DNA of 64,000 bases from contig NZ_LR134263.1 of assembly GCF_900636325.1 (NCBI RefSeq), positions 310,001 to 374,000 of the forward strand. The letters are read 5' to 3'. The first letter of the stretch is position 1, and every line of letters begins with the position of its first letter. This document shows, one piece after another, positions 18,665 through 29,471 of the stretch. Origin of the DNA: Staphylococcus delphini (GTDB taxonomy: Bacteria > Bacillota > Bacilli > Staphylococcales > Staphylococcaceae). The notes under the pieces are model-generated. The model was given only the letters and a program-made list of their open reading frames with translations. It had not been told where the DNA came from and did not search any database. A program made the translations under genes and the position numbers.

Positions 18665-20158
18665 ATGGAAGCTGTAAACCGATTATCTCGTCGCCAATAT
18701 ATAGATGGTGAATGGGTCGAGAGTAGTAATAAAGCAACACGTGAAATTATTAATCCGTACAATCAAGAGGTCATTTTAGAGGTGGCAGAAGGAACTGAAG
18801 CAGATGTTGAACGTGCCATCCTTGCCGCTCGTCGCGCATTTGACGAAGGGCATTATGCGAACGAAACGGGTGAAACGAAAGGCCAAAAAGTACGTGCGAT
18901 TGCGGACAAAATTAAAGAAAACCGTGAAGAGTTAGCTTATTTAGAAACATTAGATACAGGCAAAACGTATGAAGAGTCATTAGTCGACATGGATGACATT
19001 CATAACGTGTTTATGTATTTTGCAGGTTTAGCAGATAAAGACGGTGGCGAATTGATTAACTCACCGATTGAAAATACAGAAAGCAAAGTTGTGAAAGAGC
19101 CCATCGGTGTTGTGACACAAATCACACCTTGGAACTATCCGTTATTACAAGCATCATGGAAAATTGCGCCTGCATTAGCGACAGGTTGTTCCCTTGTGAT
19201 GAAGCCAAGTGAGATTACACCTTTAACGACAATTCGTGTTTTTGAGTTAATGGAAGAAGTTGGTTTTCCAAAAGGTGTCATCAATTTAGTTTTAGGTGCA
19301 GGTTCTGAAATTGGCGATGTTTTATCTTCACATCCTGACGTGGACTTAGTGTCATTCACGGGTGGTATTAAAACAGGTAAACACATTATGAAAAAAGCAG
19401 CGGATCATGTGACAAACATCGCACTTGAATTAGGCGGTAAAAATCCAAACATTATTTTTGATGATGCAGACTTTGATCTTGCGGTAGACCAAGCGTTGAA
19501 TGGTGGCTTTTTCCACGCTGGTCAAGTATGTTCAGCAGGTTCGCGTATTATCGTTCATAATGCGATTAAAGACAAATTCGAAAAAGCGTTAATCGATGCG
19601 GTGAAAAAAATCCGCTTAGGTAACGGTTTTGACAAATCAACTGAACTCGGACCATTGATTTCAGCAGAACACCGCGCAAAAGTTGAAAATTATATGGAAG
19701 TTGCGAAAGAAGATGGCGCTACGATTGCAGTCGGCGGTCAACGTCCAGAGCGCGAAGACTTACAAAATGGCTTTTTCTTTGAGCCAACTGTGATTACAGA
19801 CTGTGACACGTCGATGCGTATTGTTCAAGAAGAGGTATTTGGTCCTGTTGTGACAGTGGAAGGCTTTGAGACAGAAGAAGAAGCAATCCGTTTAGCGAAC
19901 GACTCGATTTACGGTCTTGCGGGTGGTGTCTTTACGAAAGATATCGGTAAAGCCCAACGCGTCGTAAGCAAAATGAGAATGGGTACCGTTTGGATTAATG
20001 ACTTCCATCCTTATTTCGCACAAGCGCCATGGGGTGGCTACAAACAATCAGGTATCGGCCGTGAACTCGGACATCAAGGTTTAGAAGAATATTTAGAAAC
20101 GAAACATATTTTAATGAATACGAACCCTGAACCAGTGAAATGGTTTAGCCAATCTTAA
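18665..20158 (+). CDS. betB: Betaine aldehyde dehydrogenase
   Basis: This NAD(P)-dependent aldehyde dehydrogenase of 497 residues performs the second step of choline to glycine betaine (osmoprotectant) synthesis. The catalytic Cys is C289 in GQVCSAGSR, the general-base Glu is E255 in ELGGKNP, and the cofactor-loop FTGGIKTG is present. Substrate assignment rests on context: choline transporter, CudC and choline dehydrogenase neighbours (staphylococcal cudA). The reading frame is intact, so exogenous betaine aldehyde could still be oxidised even though the downstream gene is broken. Confidence 0.93.
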   Translation: MEAVNRLSRRQYIDGEWVESSNKATREIINPYNQEVILEVAEGTEADVERAILAARRAFDEGHYANETGETKGQKVRAIADKIKENREELAYLETLDTGKTYEESLVDMDDIHNVFMYFAGLADKDGGELINSPIENTESKVVKEPIGVVTQITPWNYPLLQASWKIAPALATGCSLVMKPSEITPLTTIRVFELMEEVGFPKGVINLVLGAGSEIGDVLSSHPDVDLVSFTGGIKTGKHIMKKAADHVTNIALELGGKNPNIIFDDADFDLAVDQALNGGFFHAGQVCSAGSRIIVHNAIKDKFEKALIDAVKKIRLGNGFDKSTELGPLISAEHRAKVENYMEVAKEDGATIAVGGQRPEREDLQNGFFFEPTVITDCDTSMRIVQEEVFGPVVTVEGFETEEEAIRLANDSIYGLAGGVFTKDIGKAQRVVSKMRMGTVWINDFHPYFAQAPWGGYKQSGIGRELGHQGLEEYLETKHILMNTNPEPVKWFSQS

Positions 20159-20187
20159 AACACGGACGTTGAACAGATTGATGAAGA

Positions 20188-20238
20188 AAGTCATGATTTA
20201 CATCACGTACCGACAACCACGACAGTTCATGACTTTTG
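20188..20238 (+). terminator. Hairpin between betB and betA
   Basis: AAGTCATGA pairs with TTCATGACTT, followed by a short T run. It may be a partial terminator or an RNA-stability element between the two genes. Confidence 0.4.
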
Positions 20239-20284
20239 TACATAAAAAGACGAGAAAATACAAAGTTGTGGAGGAGTTTTTGTT

Positions 20285-21978
20285 ATGAGTAAAGCGTACG
20301 ATAAAATGTATGACTATATCATTATCGGCGGCGGTAGTGCTGGGTCCGTTTTAGGTGCACGTTTAAGCGAAGACAAAGATAAAAAAGTGTTGGTCCTTGA
20401 AGCGGGGCGTAGTGACTACCCATGGGACTTATTAATTCAAATGCCTGCCGCTTTAATGTATCCATCTGGCAATCGTTTCTATGACTGGAAATACGAAACA
20501 GACGGTGAACCGCATATGGGTGGCCGTAAAGTATTCCACACACGCGGGAAAGTGTTAGGGGGGTCAAGCTCGATTAACGGTATGATTTATCAACGCGGTA
20601 ATCCGTTAGACTATGAAAAATGGGGGCAACCTGAAGGCATGGACACTTGGGATTATGCCCATTGTTTACCTTACTTCAAACGTTTAGAAACGACATTCGG
20701 TGCAGATGCGGATGATCCGATTCGTGGCTTAAATGGTCCAATCAAATTACGTCGTGGTCCAGCTGATAATCCATTATTCCACGCCTTTTTCGATGCGGCA
20801 GTTGAAGCGGGTTATCGCAAAACAAAAGACGTGAATGGGTTCCGCCAAGAAGGTTTCGGTCCATTCGATAGTCAAATTCATAACGGTCGTCGTGTATCAG
20901 CATCACGTGCGTATTTACGTCCAGCGATGAAACGTCCGAATTTAACAGTAAAAACACGCGCATTTGTAGAAAAGCTTCACTTCGATGGTAATACGGTTAC
21001 AGGTGTGACATACAAACGTAACGGCCGTTTACACAAAGTGCTCGCGAAAGAAGTGATTTTATCTGGCGGTGCGTTTAATACACCACAATTATTGCAATTG
21101 TCAGGTATCGGTGACTCAGAACATTTACGTTCACTTGGTATTGAACCACGCATTCATTTACCAGGTGTGGGTGAAAACTTTGAAGACCATTTAGAAGTTT
21201 ACATCCAACATACATGTAAAGAACCTGTGTCCATGCAACCAAGCTTAAATAAACTGAAAATGCCGTTCATTGGTTTAGAATGGCTTACACGCCGTACTGG
21301 TGCAGCCGCAAGTAACCACTTTGAAGGTGGCGGCTTCGTACGTTCAAATGACGAAGTGGATTATCCAAACTTAATGTTCCACTTCTTGCCATTAGCGGTA
21401 CGTTATGACGGTCAAAAGCAGAAACGGCGCATGGTTATCAAGTGCACGTCGGTCCAATGTACTCTAACTCTCGCGGTAGTTTAAAAATTACGTCGACGAA
21501 CCCGTATGTAAAACCGAAATTTGTGTTTAACTATTTATCAACAGAAGAAGATAAACGTGAATGGGTTGAAGCCATTCGTGTCGCACGTAACATTTTAAAA
21601 CAACCTGCATTAGACAAATTTAACGGTGGCGAAATTTCACCGGGACCAAGCGTACAAACAGATGAAGAAATTTTAGATTGGGTGCGTCGTGATGCCGAAA
21701 CAGCATTGCACCCATCATGTAGTGCGAAAATGGGGCCAGCGAGCGATCCAATGGCAGTGGTAGACCCATTAACAATGAAAGTTCATGGTATGGAAAACTT
21801 ACGTGTCGTGGATGCGTCAGTGATGCCAACAACGACAAATGGTAATATTCATTCACCGGTACTCATGTTAGCGGAAAAAGCAGCTGACATTATCCGTGGT
21901 AGACAACCATTAGAACCTGAATATGTGGATTATTATATTCATGGTAAGAGCGATCCAGATGCAGGTGCGATTGATTAA
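20285..21978 (+). pseudogene. betA: Choline dehydrogenase with a frameshift
   Basis: This is an FAD-dependent GMC oxidoreductase, choline to betaine aldehyde (staphylococcal cudB). The N-terminal FAD motif [16 protein letters not shown] and the GGSSSINGM box are intact. The catalytic C-terminal part (HPSCSAKMG, and [14 protein letters not shown]) is in another frame. The frame breaks at the A4 run 21414-21417: one extra A would join KQKRRM... to AETAHGYQ and restore a 564-residue protein. As read, translation ends at 21484 (399 residues), without the active-site histidine region. Either a true phase-variable or inactivating deletion, or a sequencing error. The GTGGAGGAG ribosome site is good. 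Confidence 0.85.
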
Positions 21979-21986
21979 GTGTTAAT

Positions 21987-22035
21987 AAAAAAGCGATTGA
22001 TTTTGGATGTGTTCAAAATCAATCGTTTTTTTTAT
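21987..22035 (+). terminator. cud operon terminator
   Basis: AAAAAAGCGATTGATTTT pairs with AAAATCAATCGTTTTTTT, a long perfect stem with a T tract. Confidence 0.9.
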
Positions 22036-22107
22036 TTAAGACTGAAAATGTGTATGCAGCACTTGAAGTACACTGCGTTGAGTATGCACCATTTTAAATG
22101 ATATGGA

Positions 22108-22195
22108 GATTGCCACCACGGTCTCCCTTTCCCAGGTGCTGACATTTGCAGAAGCTTTGTGGGACTATCCAGTTCAGCTGATCCCTCTGGCGTGC
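22108..22195 (+). repeat. Dispersed intergenic repeat, copy 3 (diverged)
   Basis: GATTGCCACCACGG, CTTTCCCAGGTGCTG, CAGCTGATCCCTCTGG and GCGTGCAA appear in family order, but the central AATTCGGC dyad is replaced. It lies downstream of the his operon. Confidence 0.5.
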
Positions 22196-22197
22196 AA

Positions 22198-22224
22198 AAC
22201 ATCAAGGTTAGGTATAGGCTTAAC
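22198..22224 (-). terminator. Weak hairpin after hisIE
   Basis: GGTTAAG pairs with CTAACC on the minus strand, followed by a poor T-rich stretch (TTGATGTTTT). This is a low-confidence operon end. Confidence 0.3.
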
Positions 22225-22854
22225 CTACCACTCCTCAACATCTTGACGTTCACCTTTAAAATTATTCCGTTTCTCATGCCGTTTACCCAATAACGCTTCA
22301 ATCTCCGCAAACGACACATCTTGTGCTTGTAGCAACACGAACAAGTGATATAACACATCCGCACTTTCCGCAATCAATTCATCACGGTCATCTTTCGTCG
22401 CCGCAATGACGACTTCAAACGCTTCTTCGCCAAATTTCTTCGTGATTTTCTCTTTTCCTTCATTCAAAAGGTACTGTGTATACGAACCACTATCTGTCTC
22501 TTTTGCACGAGTCGCAATTGTTTCTTCTAGTTGTTGCACATTAAAGCCGCTTTCTGTCCCGAAACAACTTTGTGTGCCTGTGTGACATGTTGGGCCCATC
22601 GGTTCGACAAACAGCAACAATGTATCTTGATCGCAGTCTAAATACATATCTTTCACTTTTTGAATGTGTCCAGACGATTCGCCTTTTTTCCATAGACGAC
22701 CTTTGGAGCGAGAATAAAACCAAGCGACTGCTTCATCTACCGTTTTTTGGAACGCTTCTTCATTCATATAGCCGAGCATCAATACTTGTTTTGTATCGAC
22801 ATCTTGTAAAATGACAGGGAGTAATCCTTTTGAAAAATCTGGTTTTAAGGCCAT
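22225..22854 (-). CDS. hisIE: Bifunctional phosphoribosyl-AMP cyclohydrolase / phosphoribosyl-ATP pyrophosphatase
   Basis: This 209-residue fusion carries out steps 2 and 3 of histidine synthesis. Residues about 1-110 are the HisI cyclohydrolase, with the metal-binding DCDQDTLL block and Cys residues in CHTGTQSCFG. Residues about 115-209 are the HisE pyrophosphatase, with KKFGEEAFEVVIAA and the AESADVLYHLFVLL helix. It is the last gene of the operon, and its ATG lies inside the end of hisF, so translation is coupled. Confidence 0.95.
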   Translation of the reverse strand: MALKPDFSKGLLPVILQDVDTKQVLMLGYMNEEAFQKTVDEAVAWFYSRSKGRLWKKGESSGHIQKVKDMYLDCDQDTLLLFVEPMGPTCHTGTQSCFGTESGFNVQQLEETIATRAKETDSGSYTQYLLNEGKEKITKKFGEEAFEVVIAATKDDRDELIAESADVLYHLFVLLQAQDVSFAEIEALLGKRHEKRNNFKGERQDVEEW

Positions 22855-23609
22855 CTGACAGGCACACCTCCATTTTCGAGTTCTTGTTTAATTTCGTGTA
22901 CAGTCGTTTCTTTGTCGTGTAATATACTTGCTGCAAGTCCTGCTGAGACAGACGTGTGTGTGAAAAGTTCGGTAAAGTGACGTGCATGGCCACCACCACC
23001 CGACGCAATAATCGGGATATTGACACGTTCAGCAATCCCATTCAAATGTTTTAGGTCAAAGCCCTGTTTCATCCCGTCAAAATCCATGCTTGTAACGAGC
23101 AGCTCACCTGCACCGAGAGATTCGACTTCTTGGACCCAATCATACACGCGTTTGTCCGTGCGCTTTTTACCCCCATGTGTACAGCAAAAATAATCATCTA
23201 ACGCTGGATCATATTGACTGTCAATCGCGATACAAATGCATTGTCGTCCAAACTTTTCACTTGCTTGACGAATCAGTTCAGGATTTTTGAGCGCCGCAGA
23301 ATTGAGTGACACTTTGTCGGCACCATGTTTTAACAAATCAGAAATGTCATCGAGTGAAGCAATGCCGCCACCAACCGTTAATGGGATAAACAGTTGTTCA
23401 GCGGTTTGTTGGATAATATCTAACGTTAAAGCATGGCCTCGTTCCGTTTTAGAAATATCTAAAAAGACGAGTTCATCGGCACCGGCTTCGTTATAGTACA
23501 TGGCTAAATCAACAGGGTCACCAATGTCTCGTAACCCTTTAAATTGAATGCCTTTCACGACGCGGCCATCTTTGACATCGAGGCAAGGAATAATACGTTT
23601 TTTAATCAA
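22845..23609 (-). CDS. hisF: Imidazole glycerol phosphate synthase, cyclase subunit
   Basis: HisF is the TIM-barrel cyclase that works with HisH to make imidazole glycerol phosphate and AICAR. The catalytic Asp residues are in [10 protein letters not shown] and in the TSMDFDG loop, and the phosphate sites are VGGGI and ASGGGG. I chose TTG 23609: GGGAGGGG is five bases upstream, and the TTG overlaps the hisA TGA. An in-frame TTG at 23624 would sit on the ribosome site. The resulting length is 254 residues. Confidence 0.94.
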   Translation of the reverse strand: MIKKRIIPCLDVKDGRVVKGIQFKGLRDIGDPVDLAMYYNEAGADELVFLDISKTERGHALTLDIIQQTAEQLFIPLTVGGGIASLDDISDLLKHGADKVSLNSAALKNPELIRQASEKFGRQCICIAIDSQYDPALDDYFCCTHGGKKRTDKRVYDWVQEVESLGAGELLVTSMDFDGMKQGFDLKHLNGIAERVNIPIIASGGGGHARHFTELFTHTSVSAGLAASILHDKETTVHEIKQELENGGVPVRWP

Positions 23610-24310
23610 CTTAACCCCTCCCAAAATGCGCTTTGATTTGCGGCTTTACCGACAATTGCGGCAGTGATACCTGAAGTTTCAAGCTTTTCAAGGTCTTGTC
23701 GATGACGAATGCCTCCTGATGCGACGACAGGTAACGAAGTCGCTTGTGCAAGTTGTGCCGTGATTTCAAAGTTCGGACCTGCTAATTTACCATCTTTCGA
23801 AATATCTGTATAAATGATGCCGCCTAACGGTAAATCTTCAATTTCAGCGACATAGTCAAATAAGTCTAACGCGGCATCTTCTGTCCAGCCGTTAATTTTG
23901 ATTGCTGTGCGATATGCATCGACGGACACATAAATTTTCCCGGGAAATAACTGACTCATTTCAGCGAGCCATGCTGTATTCGTAATGGCTTGTGTACCGA
24001 CAATACAATAATCGACACCTGAATCAAAATAACGGCGAAGTGTTGCCTCATCACGAATGCCGCCGCCGACTTCAATCGGTTTGTCACTCGCTTGAATGAG
24101 TTGTTGAATATAATCCATTTCAATTGCGCGTTGTGCTTTAGCGCCGATGAGGTCGATAATATGAATACGGTCGACACTTTCAAATTGATTGTAAAATTGA
24201 ATACTGTCTTCTGCACTTCTCGTCATCGCTTCAGAAGTGTTGTAATCTCCTTCAGTGAGGCGGACACTTTTGCCTTCAATTAAATCAATGGCAGGCCAAA
24301 TTTTAATCAT
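23606..24310 (-). CDS. hisA: ProFAR isomerase
   Basis: HisA, of 234 residues, is the TIM-barrel isomerase that converts ProFAR to PRFAR. It has the family start [15 protein letters not shown], the phosphate loops VGGGIR and ASGGIR, and a YTDISKDG catalytic block. Its start overlaps the end of hisH by 8 bases. Confidence 0.94.
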   Translation of the reverse strand: MIKIWPAIDLIEGKSVRLTEGDYNTSEAMTRSAEDSIQFYNQFESVDRIHIIDLIGAKAQRAIEMDYIQQLIQASDKPIEVGGGIRDEATLRRYFDSGVDYCIVGTQAITNTAWLAEMSQLFPGKIYVSVDAYRTAIKINGWTEDAALDLFDYVAEIEDLPLGGIIYTDISKDGKLAGPNFEITAQLAQATSLPVVASGGIRHRQDLEKLETSGITAAIVGKAANQSAFWEGLS

Positions 24311-24878
24311 GTTGCCATCCTCCTTTTAATGCTTGTGCTAAGATCTCCAAGCCGTAATTACCGCTTTTTTCTGGATGAAATTGAATGCCGATATATGTCC
24401 CGCGTTGGACGATACCAGGAATTTGAGTGCCGTAATCTGTATAGGCGACAACATCATCATTCATCGGCGCTTGGTACGTATGCACATAATAGACGTCTTT
24501 ATCTAAACCTGAGACGTCGCTTTTTAACTGATTCCAACCGAGATGCGGCACTGTGTAAGGTGTGTCAATCGCACGCACATGCCCTTCGAAAAAGCCGAGC
24601 CCAGGGACATGACCTTCTTCGCTAAAACTATAGAGCAATTGCATTCCGAGACAAATACCGATAATGGGCTTTTGTTGTCGTTTCAATAATGGTGCCAGTT
24701 CATAACGGTCAATAGCTTGCATCGCGTCTTTAAAATGACCGACACCAGGTAAAATAAGCTGGTCAGCACGTTCAATAACTTCTGGATTACGTGAGACAAC
24801 GACATCATACCCGAGATGTTGCACGGCGCGTTGGACATTTAAAATATTGCCTAAACCGTAATCTACAATAACAATCAT
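24303..24878 (-). CDS. hisH: Imidazole glycerol phosphate synthase, glutaminase subunit
   Basis: This 191-residue class I glutamine amidotransferase supplies ammonia to HisF. The nucleophile Cys is in GICLGMQLL (about residue 77), and the catalytic His and Glu are in IQFHPEKSG near residue 170. The N-terminal DYGLGNI is typical. It overlaps hisB by 4 bases (ATGA). Confidence 0.95.
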   Translation of the reverse strand: MIVIVDYGLGNILNVQRAVQHLGYDVVVSRNPEVIERADQLILPGVGHFKDAMQAIDRYELAPLLKRQQKPIIGICLGMQLLYSFSEEGHVPGLGFFEGHVRAIDTPYTVPHLGWNQLKSDVSGLDKDVYYVHTYQAPMNDDVVAYTDYGTQIPGIVQRGTYIGIQFHPEKSGNYGLEILAQALKGGWQHD

Positions 24879-25456
24879 GATTCAATCACACCTTTAGATG
24901 AAGGAATACGTGCTTCTTGTGATGGACGTAATGCTTGTTTTAAGGCGCGGGCGAATGCTTTGAATACTGCTTCAATCTCATGATGTGTATTGCCTTGGTG
25001 CAGTAAATCGATGTGTACCGTAAGTCGCGCATTGATGACTAACGCTCTGAAAAATTCTTCTACTAACTCTGTATCAAACTGTCCGACCTTTTCTTTACTG
25101 AATGACGCGTTAAAGTTTAAATAAGGGCGTCCACTAATATCGACCACAGCACGCGCTAACGTTTCGTCCATCGGTAAATATTGTTGACCGTAACGCTCGA
25201 AATGTTTTTTATCGCGCGTCAGTTGTAACAATAATTGACCGAGTACGATACCGATATCTTCAGTGGTATGGTGATCATCCACCCACGTATCACCATCGAC
25301 ATTTATATTGAAGTACAGCCCACTGTGAAAGCTGAGTAGTGTTAACATATGATCTAAAAAGCCGACACCCGTATCGATATGGCTTGTTTCTTGCGCTTCT
25401 GAAAGTTCAATGGCAATTTTCGTTTCTTTCGTTTCACGGTTAATTTGATATGTCAT
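24875..25456 (-). CDS. hisB: Imidazoleglycerol-phosphate dehydratase
   Basis: This 193-residue monofunctional HisB dehydratase carries out the sixth step of the pathway. The manganese-binding His clusters are visible: FLDHML, DDHHTTED and, in the second half, TVHIDLLHQGNTHHEIEA. I chose ATG 25456 (MTYQINRE), preceded by GGAGTG and lying 17 bases inside hisC. The frame extends upstream to 25489 without a better site. Confidence 0.94.
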   Translation of the reverse strand: MTYQINRETKETKIAIELSEAQETSHIDTGVGFLDHMLTLLSFHSGLYFNINVDGDTWVDDHHTTEDIGIVLGQLLLQLTRDKKHFERYGQQYLPMDETLARAVVDISGRPYLNFNASFSKEKVGQFDTELVEEFFRALVINARLTVHIDLLHQGNTHHEIEAVFKAFARALKQALRPSQEARIPSSKGVIES

Positions 25457-26453
25457 GACGTTCACTCCATTCTTTGACGACTTGTTCAAAACGGTCTAAC
25501 TGTGCTTCTGTCGCAATGGAATAGCGGACAAATCCTGCCATCGTTGCTTCAGATGGGTCATTGTAAAAACGGGGAAGAAAGCCGTGTTGTTCCACATAGC
25601 GTCCGAGTGCCATTGCTTTTGGTCCAGCAGTTAGCACAAAGTTGGTCTCGCTCGGGTAAATCGTCATATGTGCACTCGCATGGTCTTGTAAAATGGCTTT
25701 CAAACGTGCGCTCAAGTGGCGTTGATGTGCCACAAAGACTTCTGTATCTGCTTGATTTTCGAATAAGTGAATCCCAATCGCCATCGTCAGTGCACTGAGT
25801 GGGTAAGGGTGTTCAATTTGACGAACGCGTTGAATCGTTTGTTCTGTGCCGATCAACACACCGAGACGTAACCCAGCCATCGCATAAGCTTTCGACAATG
25901 TGCGCATGATTAAAATATGGTCTTCTAAGGCAATATCGAGTGGTGTCGAAAAGTCAATATACGCTTCATCAATGACGAGGTAACCACCAAGTCGCTTCAT
26001 TTCATCAGCAATCGCTAGAAGATATTTTTCATCAAAACGGTGACCCGTCGGATTGTGTGGATTACTTAATATGAAGAAACTCGGTTGAATCGCTTGAATC
26101 TTGTCCAAGACGGTTTCAAGTGGAAAAGATAACGTTGGCGTAGCATCCACAAATTGAATATCGCGGTTCACTTGGCGTGCGTAATCTTGATACATGAAAA
26201 AGTCAGGGTTAAGCGTTAAACACGGACCGTCTGGCATGATGAGCATTAACTTTTGAATCAGTTCATCAGAGCCATTGCCACAAGTGATTTGTTCGAGCGT
26301 GAAAGTATCACCGTAGTATTGCGCATAAGCTTTACGAAAACGGTCATACGCTACGTCCGGATAGTGGTGATAGTCACACTGTTCAATGAGTTCGGTTAGT
26401 ATCTCTGTCGATAATGGTTTGATCGGACTTTCATTTTTGTTCATACGAATCAT
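25440..26453 (-). CDS. hisC: Histidinol-phosphate aminotransferase
   Basis: This PLP-dependent aminotransferase of 337 residues converts imidazole-acetol phosphate to histidinol phosphate. The Schiff-base lysine is in TLSKAYAMAGLRLG, with SNPHNPTG and DEAYIDF as further cofactor-site boxes. The N-terminus begins [10 protein letters not shown], as in short staphylococcal HisC. ATGA overlap with hisD. Confidence 0.94.
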   Translation of the reverse strand: MIRMNKNESPIKPLSTEILTELIEQCDYHHYPDVAYDRFRKAYAQYYGDTFTLEQITCGNGSDELIQKLMLIMPDGPCLTLNPDFFMYQDYARQVNRDIQFVDATPTLSFPLETVLDKIQAIQPSFFILSNPHNPTGHRFDEKYLLAIADEMKRLGGYLVIDEAYIDFSTPLDIALEDHILIMRTLSKAYAMAGLRLGVLIGTEQTIQRVRQIEHPYPLSALTMAIGIHLFENQADTEVFVAHQRHLSARLKAILQDHASAHMTIYPSETNFVLTAGPKAMALGRYVEQHGFLPRFYNDPSEATMAGFVRYSIATEAQLDRFEQVVKEWSERHDISN

Positions 26454-27709
26454 GCGTCGTCACCTCTTTGTCTAATTTCTAATGATTGTTGGTGGTGATA
26501 CAGTTGTTCATCTTGTGCGATACGTGCAGCATCTCGATACGTTTTTTCATAGGTTGCTTTTGATAAGTGGATGACCGTATGTTTCGTTAAAAAGTCATTG
26601 ACCGATAAACCATGTTGAAAGCGGGCGGTCCGTTGCGTAGGTAAGACGTGGCTCGGTCCCGCAATATAGTCCCCAATCGCTTCAGGTGCATAGCCGCCTA
26701 AAAATAGGCTACCGACATAATGAATGTGTGGTAAATAAGCTTCCGGTTGTACGGTTTGAATTGACGCATGCTCTGGGGCAATGGTATTCATCACATGACA
26801 ACTGTCTTCAAAATCAGTCGCGTGAATCAGATAGTGATGGTCTTGCAAACTGACTTTTAAAATATCATGGCGTGGTGCACCGTTAAGTGTTTGTTGGATA
26901 CGGCTTTCTAATCTTTCAAGCAATGCCAAATCTGTTGAAATGACAAATGTTCGTGCCATTTCATCATGTTCTGCTTGAGCAAATACATCATAGACAATCG
27001 CATCTAAATCACATGTGTCATCTATCATTAATGCAATTTCACTCGGCCCTGCGATTTGATCGATACCGACTTCTCCGTACAATGCCTTTTTCGCATAAGC
27101 CACATATTGATTGCCTGGACCGACAATTTTATCGACTTTCGGGATGGTTTCTGTCCCATAAGCAAGTGCTGCGATACTTTGTGCACCGCCGACTTGGTAT
27201 ACATGATCCACACCAGCAATATGACATGCTGCGAGTACACTCGGCGCAACACCATTCGACTGAGGCGGCGTGACGACACTGATATTTTTCACACCTGCTA
27301 CTTTCGCGAGTGTGGCCGTCATTAATACAGTGGAAGGGTAGCTCGCTTTACCACCTGGCACATAGATACCGACACGTTCAATCGGGTGATACACTTCATA
27401 AAGTTCAGGCGTCGCATATTGATTGTCGTATTTGATTTGCGTTTGATAATCTCGAATTCTTTGGAAACTATGTTCAAGTGCGTGACGTAAATCTTCATCT
27501 ATACTGTAATACGCCGCTTCGATGTCAGATCTTGGCACTTCCAACGTCTCTACATTGACGCCATCAAATTGTTGATTATAGTCATGTAATGCTTGATTTC
27601 CTTCACGTCGCACGCGTTCACAAATGGCAGTGACTTGTGCGTGAACTTCAGGATTGAATGTTTCTGTTGTTTCGAATTGTTGTAAAAAGGTTTGGCTATT
27701 AACGATCAA
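26450..27709 (-). CDS. hisD: Histidinol dehydrogenase
   Basis: This 419-residue Zn2+/NAD-dependent enzyme oxidises L-histidinol to histidine in two steps. The family signature is visible from [14 protein letters not shown] to the [10 protein letters not shown] block, with zinc ligands Gln/His in AQAEHD and the late His/Asp residues. TTG start at 27709, with TTAGGAG upstream inside the end of hisG, giving an 11-base overlap. Confidence 0.94.
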   Translation of the reverse strand: MIVNSQTFLQQFETTETFNPEVHAQVTAICERVRREGNQALHDYNQQFDGVNVETLEVPRSDIEAAYYSIDEDLRHALEHSFQRIRDYQTQIKYDNQYATPELYEVYHPIERVGIYVPGGKASYPSTVLMTATLAKVAGVKNISVVTPPQSNGVAPSVLAACHIAGVDHVYQVGGAQSIAALAYGTETIPKVDKIVGPGNQYVAYAKKALYGEVGIDQIAGPSEIALMIDDTCDLDAIVYDVFAQAEHDEMARTFVISTDLALLERLESRIQQTLNGAPRHDILKVSLQDHHYLIHATDFEDSCHVMNTIAPEHASIQTVQPEAYLPHIHYVGSLFLGGYAPEAIGDYIAGPSHVLPTQRTARFQHGLSVNDFLTKHTVIHLSKATYEKTYRDAARIAQDEQLYHHQQSLEIRQRGDDA

Positions 27710-28313
27710 TGAGCGACACTCCTAACATGTTTATAAATGCATCAATTTCTGATGATTGGGTGAAAAAGCTTTGTCGATTCGTAATGAGTTGTGCTTGAAT
27801 TTCTGCAATATGTTCTTTTTCGACTAACCCGTTCGAACGCAATGTCGTCCCTGTTTGAACAATGTCAACGATGCCGTCGACCATGCCAATCACGCAAGCA
27901 AGTTCGATAGACCCGGATAATTCGATCAGTTCGACATCGCGTCCCGTCGCTTTAAAATAATCTCCGGCTGTTTTAGGAAATGAAGTTGCGACTTTACGAT
28001 AGTCCGTCGTCTCGTCAAACGCTGCGACTGAAAAGTGACATTGGCCAAAAGGGAGCGCAAGCAGTTGATTGACATCGTATTGAGTTTCGTTGAGAATATC
28101 ACTGCCCGTAATGCCAATATCAGCAATGCCTTGTTCGACGTAAATAGGGACGTCATTGCCTTTAACGAATAAAAAATGGAAAGGTGGTACTTTAATTTGA
28201 AGCTGACGTTCTCTAGATTTTAATTGTGTCGCCAAATCGTTTTGACCTTGTGATTCTAAATAGGCGATAAAACTTTTGAGTAGGCGACCTTTAGCTAATG
28301 CGATTGTAAGCAC
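27699..28313 (-). CDS. hisG: ATP phosphoribosyltransferase, short form
   Basis: This 204-residue HisG of the short form lacks the C-terminal regulatory domain and needs HisZ for activity, which agrees with hisZ just upstream. It catalyses the committed step, PRPP with ATP. The family block [21 protein letters not shown] is present, with the PRPP loop (about residues 150-160). GTG start at 28313 after GAGGAGG. Confidence 0.95.
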   Translation of the reverse strand: MLTIALAKGRLLKSFIAYLESQGQNDLATQLKSRERQLQIKVPPFHFLFVKGNDVPIYVEQGIADIGITGSDILNETQYDVNQLLALPFGQCHFSVAAFDETTDYRKVATSFPKTAGDYFKATGRDVELIELSGSIELACVIGMVDGIVDIVQTGTTLRSNGLVEKEHIAEIQAQLITNRQSFFTQSSEIDAFINMLGVSLIDR

Positions 28314-28328
28314 AGCGATTCCTCCTCG

Positions 28329-29138
28329 TCATAATGTTAATCCTAAACCGAAACCTTCTAGTGGTCCGTTGTAATAGCCTCCTGATAACGTTCGCCCGCT
28401 ATCTTTAAGATGAGCATGAATAAATGTTTCTTTATAGTATGAACGTGGGGCTTGCGGTGTAATATCGAGATGAATCGTGTCGATGTGAAGCGATTTAAAG
28501 TAAGTTTGCCAACGATTCAAACTGCGAATAATGACGTGATCATGCGGATATAACGTATTTAAAAGTTCGAGCTGCTGATGTGTCGGTGTGAGCAATAACC
28601 GTACGAGCGGATGACTGATGCCGAGCTCGGATTTAAGTGCCGAAATATTGCGCTGTTCCACCCATGTCAGTAACTGTTCACGTTCAGCTTGATGCTCGAG
28701 CAATAAATCGATGAGCTGGTAATGCCCAATTACGACATATTGAATTTCATCTTGTAAGTGTTGCGTGATAAATTGTTGGAACGTCTCAAAAGCATGGTAC
28801 ATTTCTTGAATATGTGGTCGATAACATTCCAGACCAAGTTGTGTTTGGACTTGATGGTGCCGTACAATCGGTCCCGTATAAGCTACAGCCTGGTGACTCA
28901 GTTGATAATGTTGATAATAGCGCACGAGTTGATCGGTGAAATCATTGCGTAATGCAAATAATGTCTCATCTGCTTGCCATACACTGCGCTCTTTCATTTG
29001 TTTTAAATCGTCTGGAGACAGTTCATCCCACACGAGTGTTTCGATAAAGGCAGTCTCAATCGGTTCGAAATCATTGGCTGCTGCTAACTTTAAAAAATCA
29101 ATTTCATATTGTTTATTTTGTATGAAAGGTTGTACCAT
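28329..29138 (-). CDS. hisZ: ATP phosphoribosyltransferase regulatory subunit
   Basis: This 269-residue HisRS-like paralogue without tRNA-charging function partners short HisG and confers histidine feedback. The class II synthetase-like motifs survive partially (YTGPIVRHHQ, and the end SGGYYNGPLEGFGLGLTL). It is shorter than typical HisZ proteins (over 300 residues), as in other staphylococci. It is the first gene of the his operon; the start ATG follows a GAGGA site. Confidence 0.88.
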   Translation of the reverse strand: MVQPFIQNKQYEIDFLKLAAANDFEPIETAFIETLVWDELSPDDLKQMKERSVWQADETLFALRNDFTDQLVRYYQHYQLSHQAVAYTGPIVRHHQVQTQLGLECYRPHIQEMYHAFETFQQFITQHLQDEIQYVVIGHYQLIDLLLEHQAEREQLLTWVEQRNISALKSELGISHPLVRLLLTPTHQQLELLNTLYPHDHVIIRSLNRWQTYFKSLHIDTIHLDITPQAPRSYYKETFIHAHLKDSGRTLSGGYYNGPLEGFGLGLTL

Positions 29139-29194
29139 CGTCCATCCTCGCTTTCGTTCTCTACCAAGTTAAAGTGTTTGAATAGAATATGACA

Positions 29195-29223
29195 ATGGTA
29201 GCACAGAGGTTTACAGATTTCAA
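29195..29223 (-). promoter_or_regulatory. Candidate his operon promoter
   Basis: On the minus strand, TTGAAA (29223-29218), a 17-bp spacer and TACCAT (29200-29195) lie about 60 bases before hisZ. No T-box, leader peptide or attenuator was seen. Confidence 0.4.
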
Positions 29224-29471
29224 CACATTTTTCTGAATATTTTATTTTTAGTTATAGATGATTGCTGTGAGGCTCATCATCAGACTGTCTCAAAATTGTT
29301 CGATTTGTACACGGCAGTATCTCATGCCATAATGGTTCAAGTACGAGCAAGCGTCGCACATATTCAATACGACTCTATCGCAATCAATCCAAAATAAAAA
29401 AATCGTATTTTGAAGCATCTAATTGTATAATTGAGAGGGTCAAGAAATTATAAAAATAAGGAGCGTTTCGT
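29224..29471 (+). other. Non-coding spacer before deoC
   Basis: There is no gene. A TATAAT-like word occurs about 35-40 bases before deoC (near 29435), and AAGGAG serves as the deoC ribosome site. Nothing else is recognised. Confidence 0.4.

Noticed and set aside
29139..29471. T-box or his leader attenuator before the his operon
   Set aside because: I looked for a T-box sequence or a His-codon leader and saw none.
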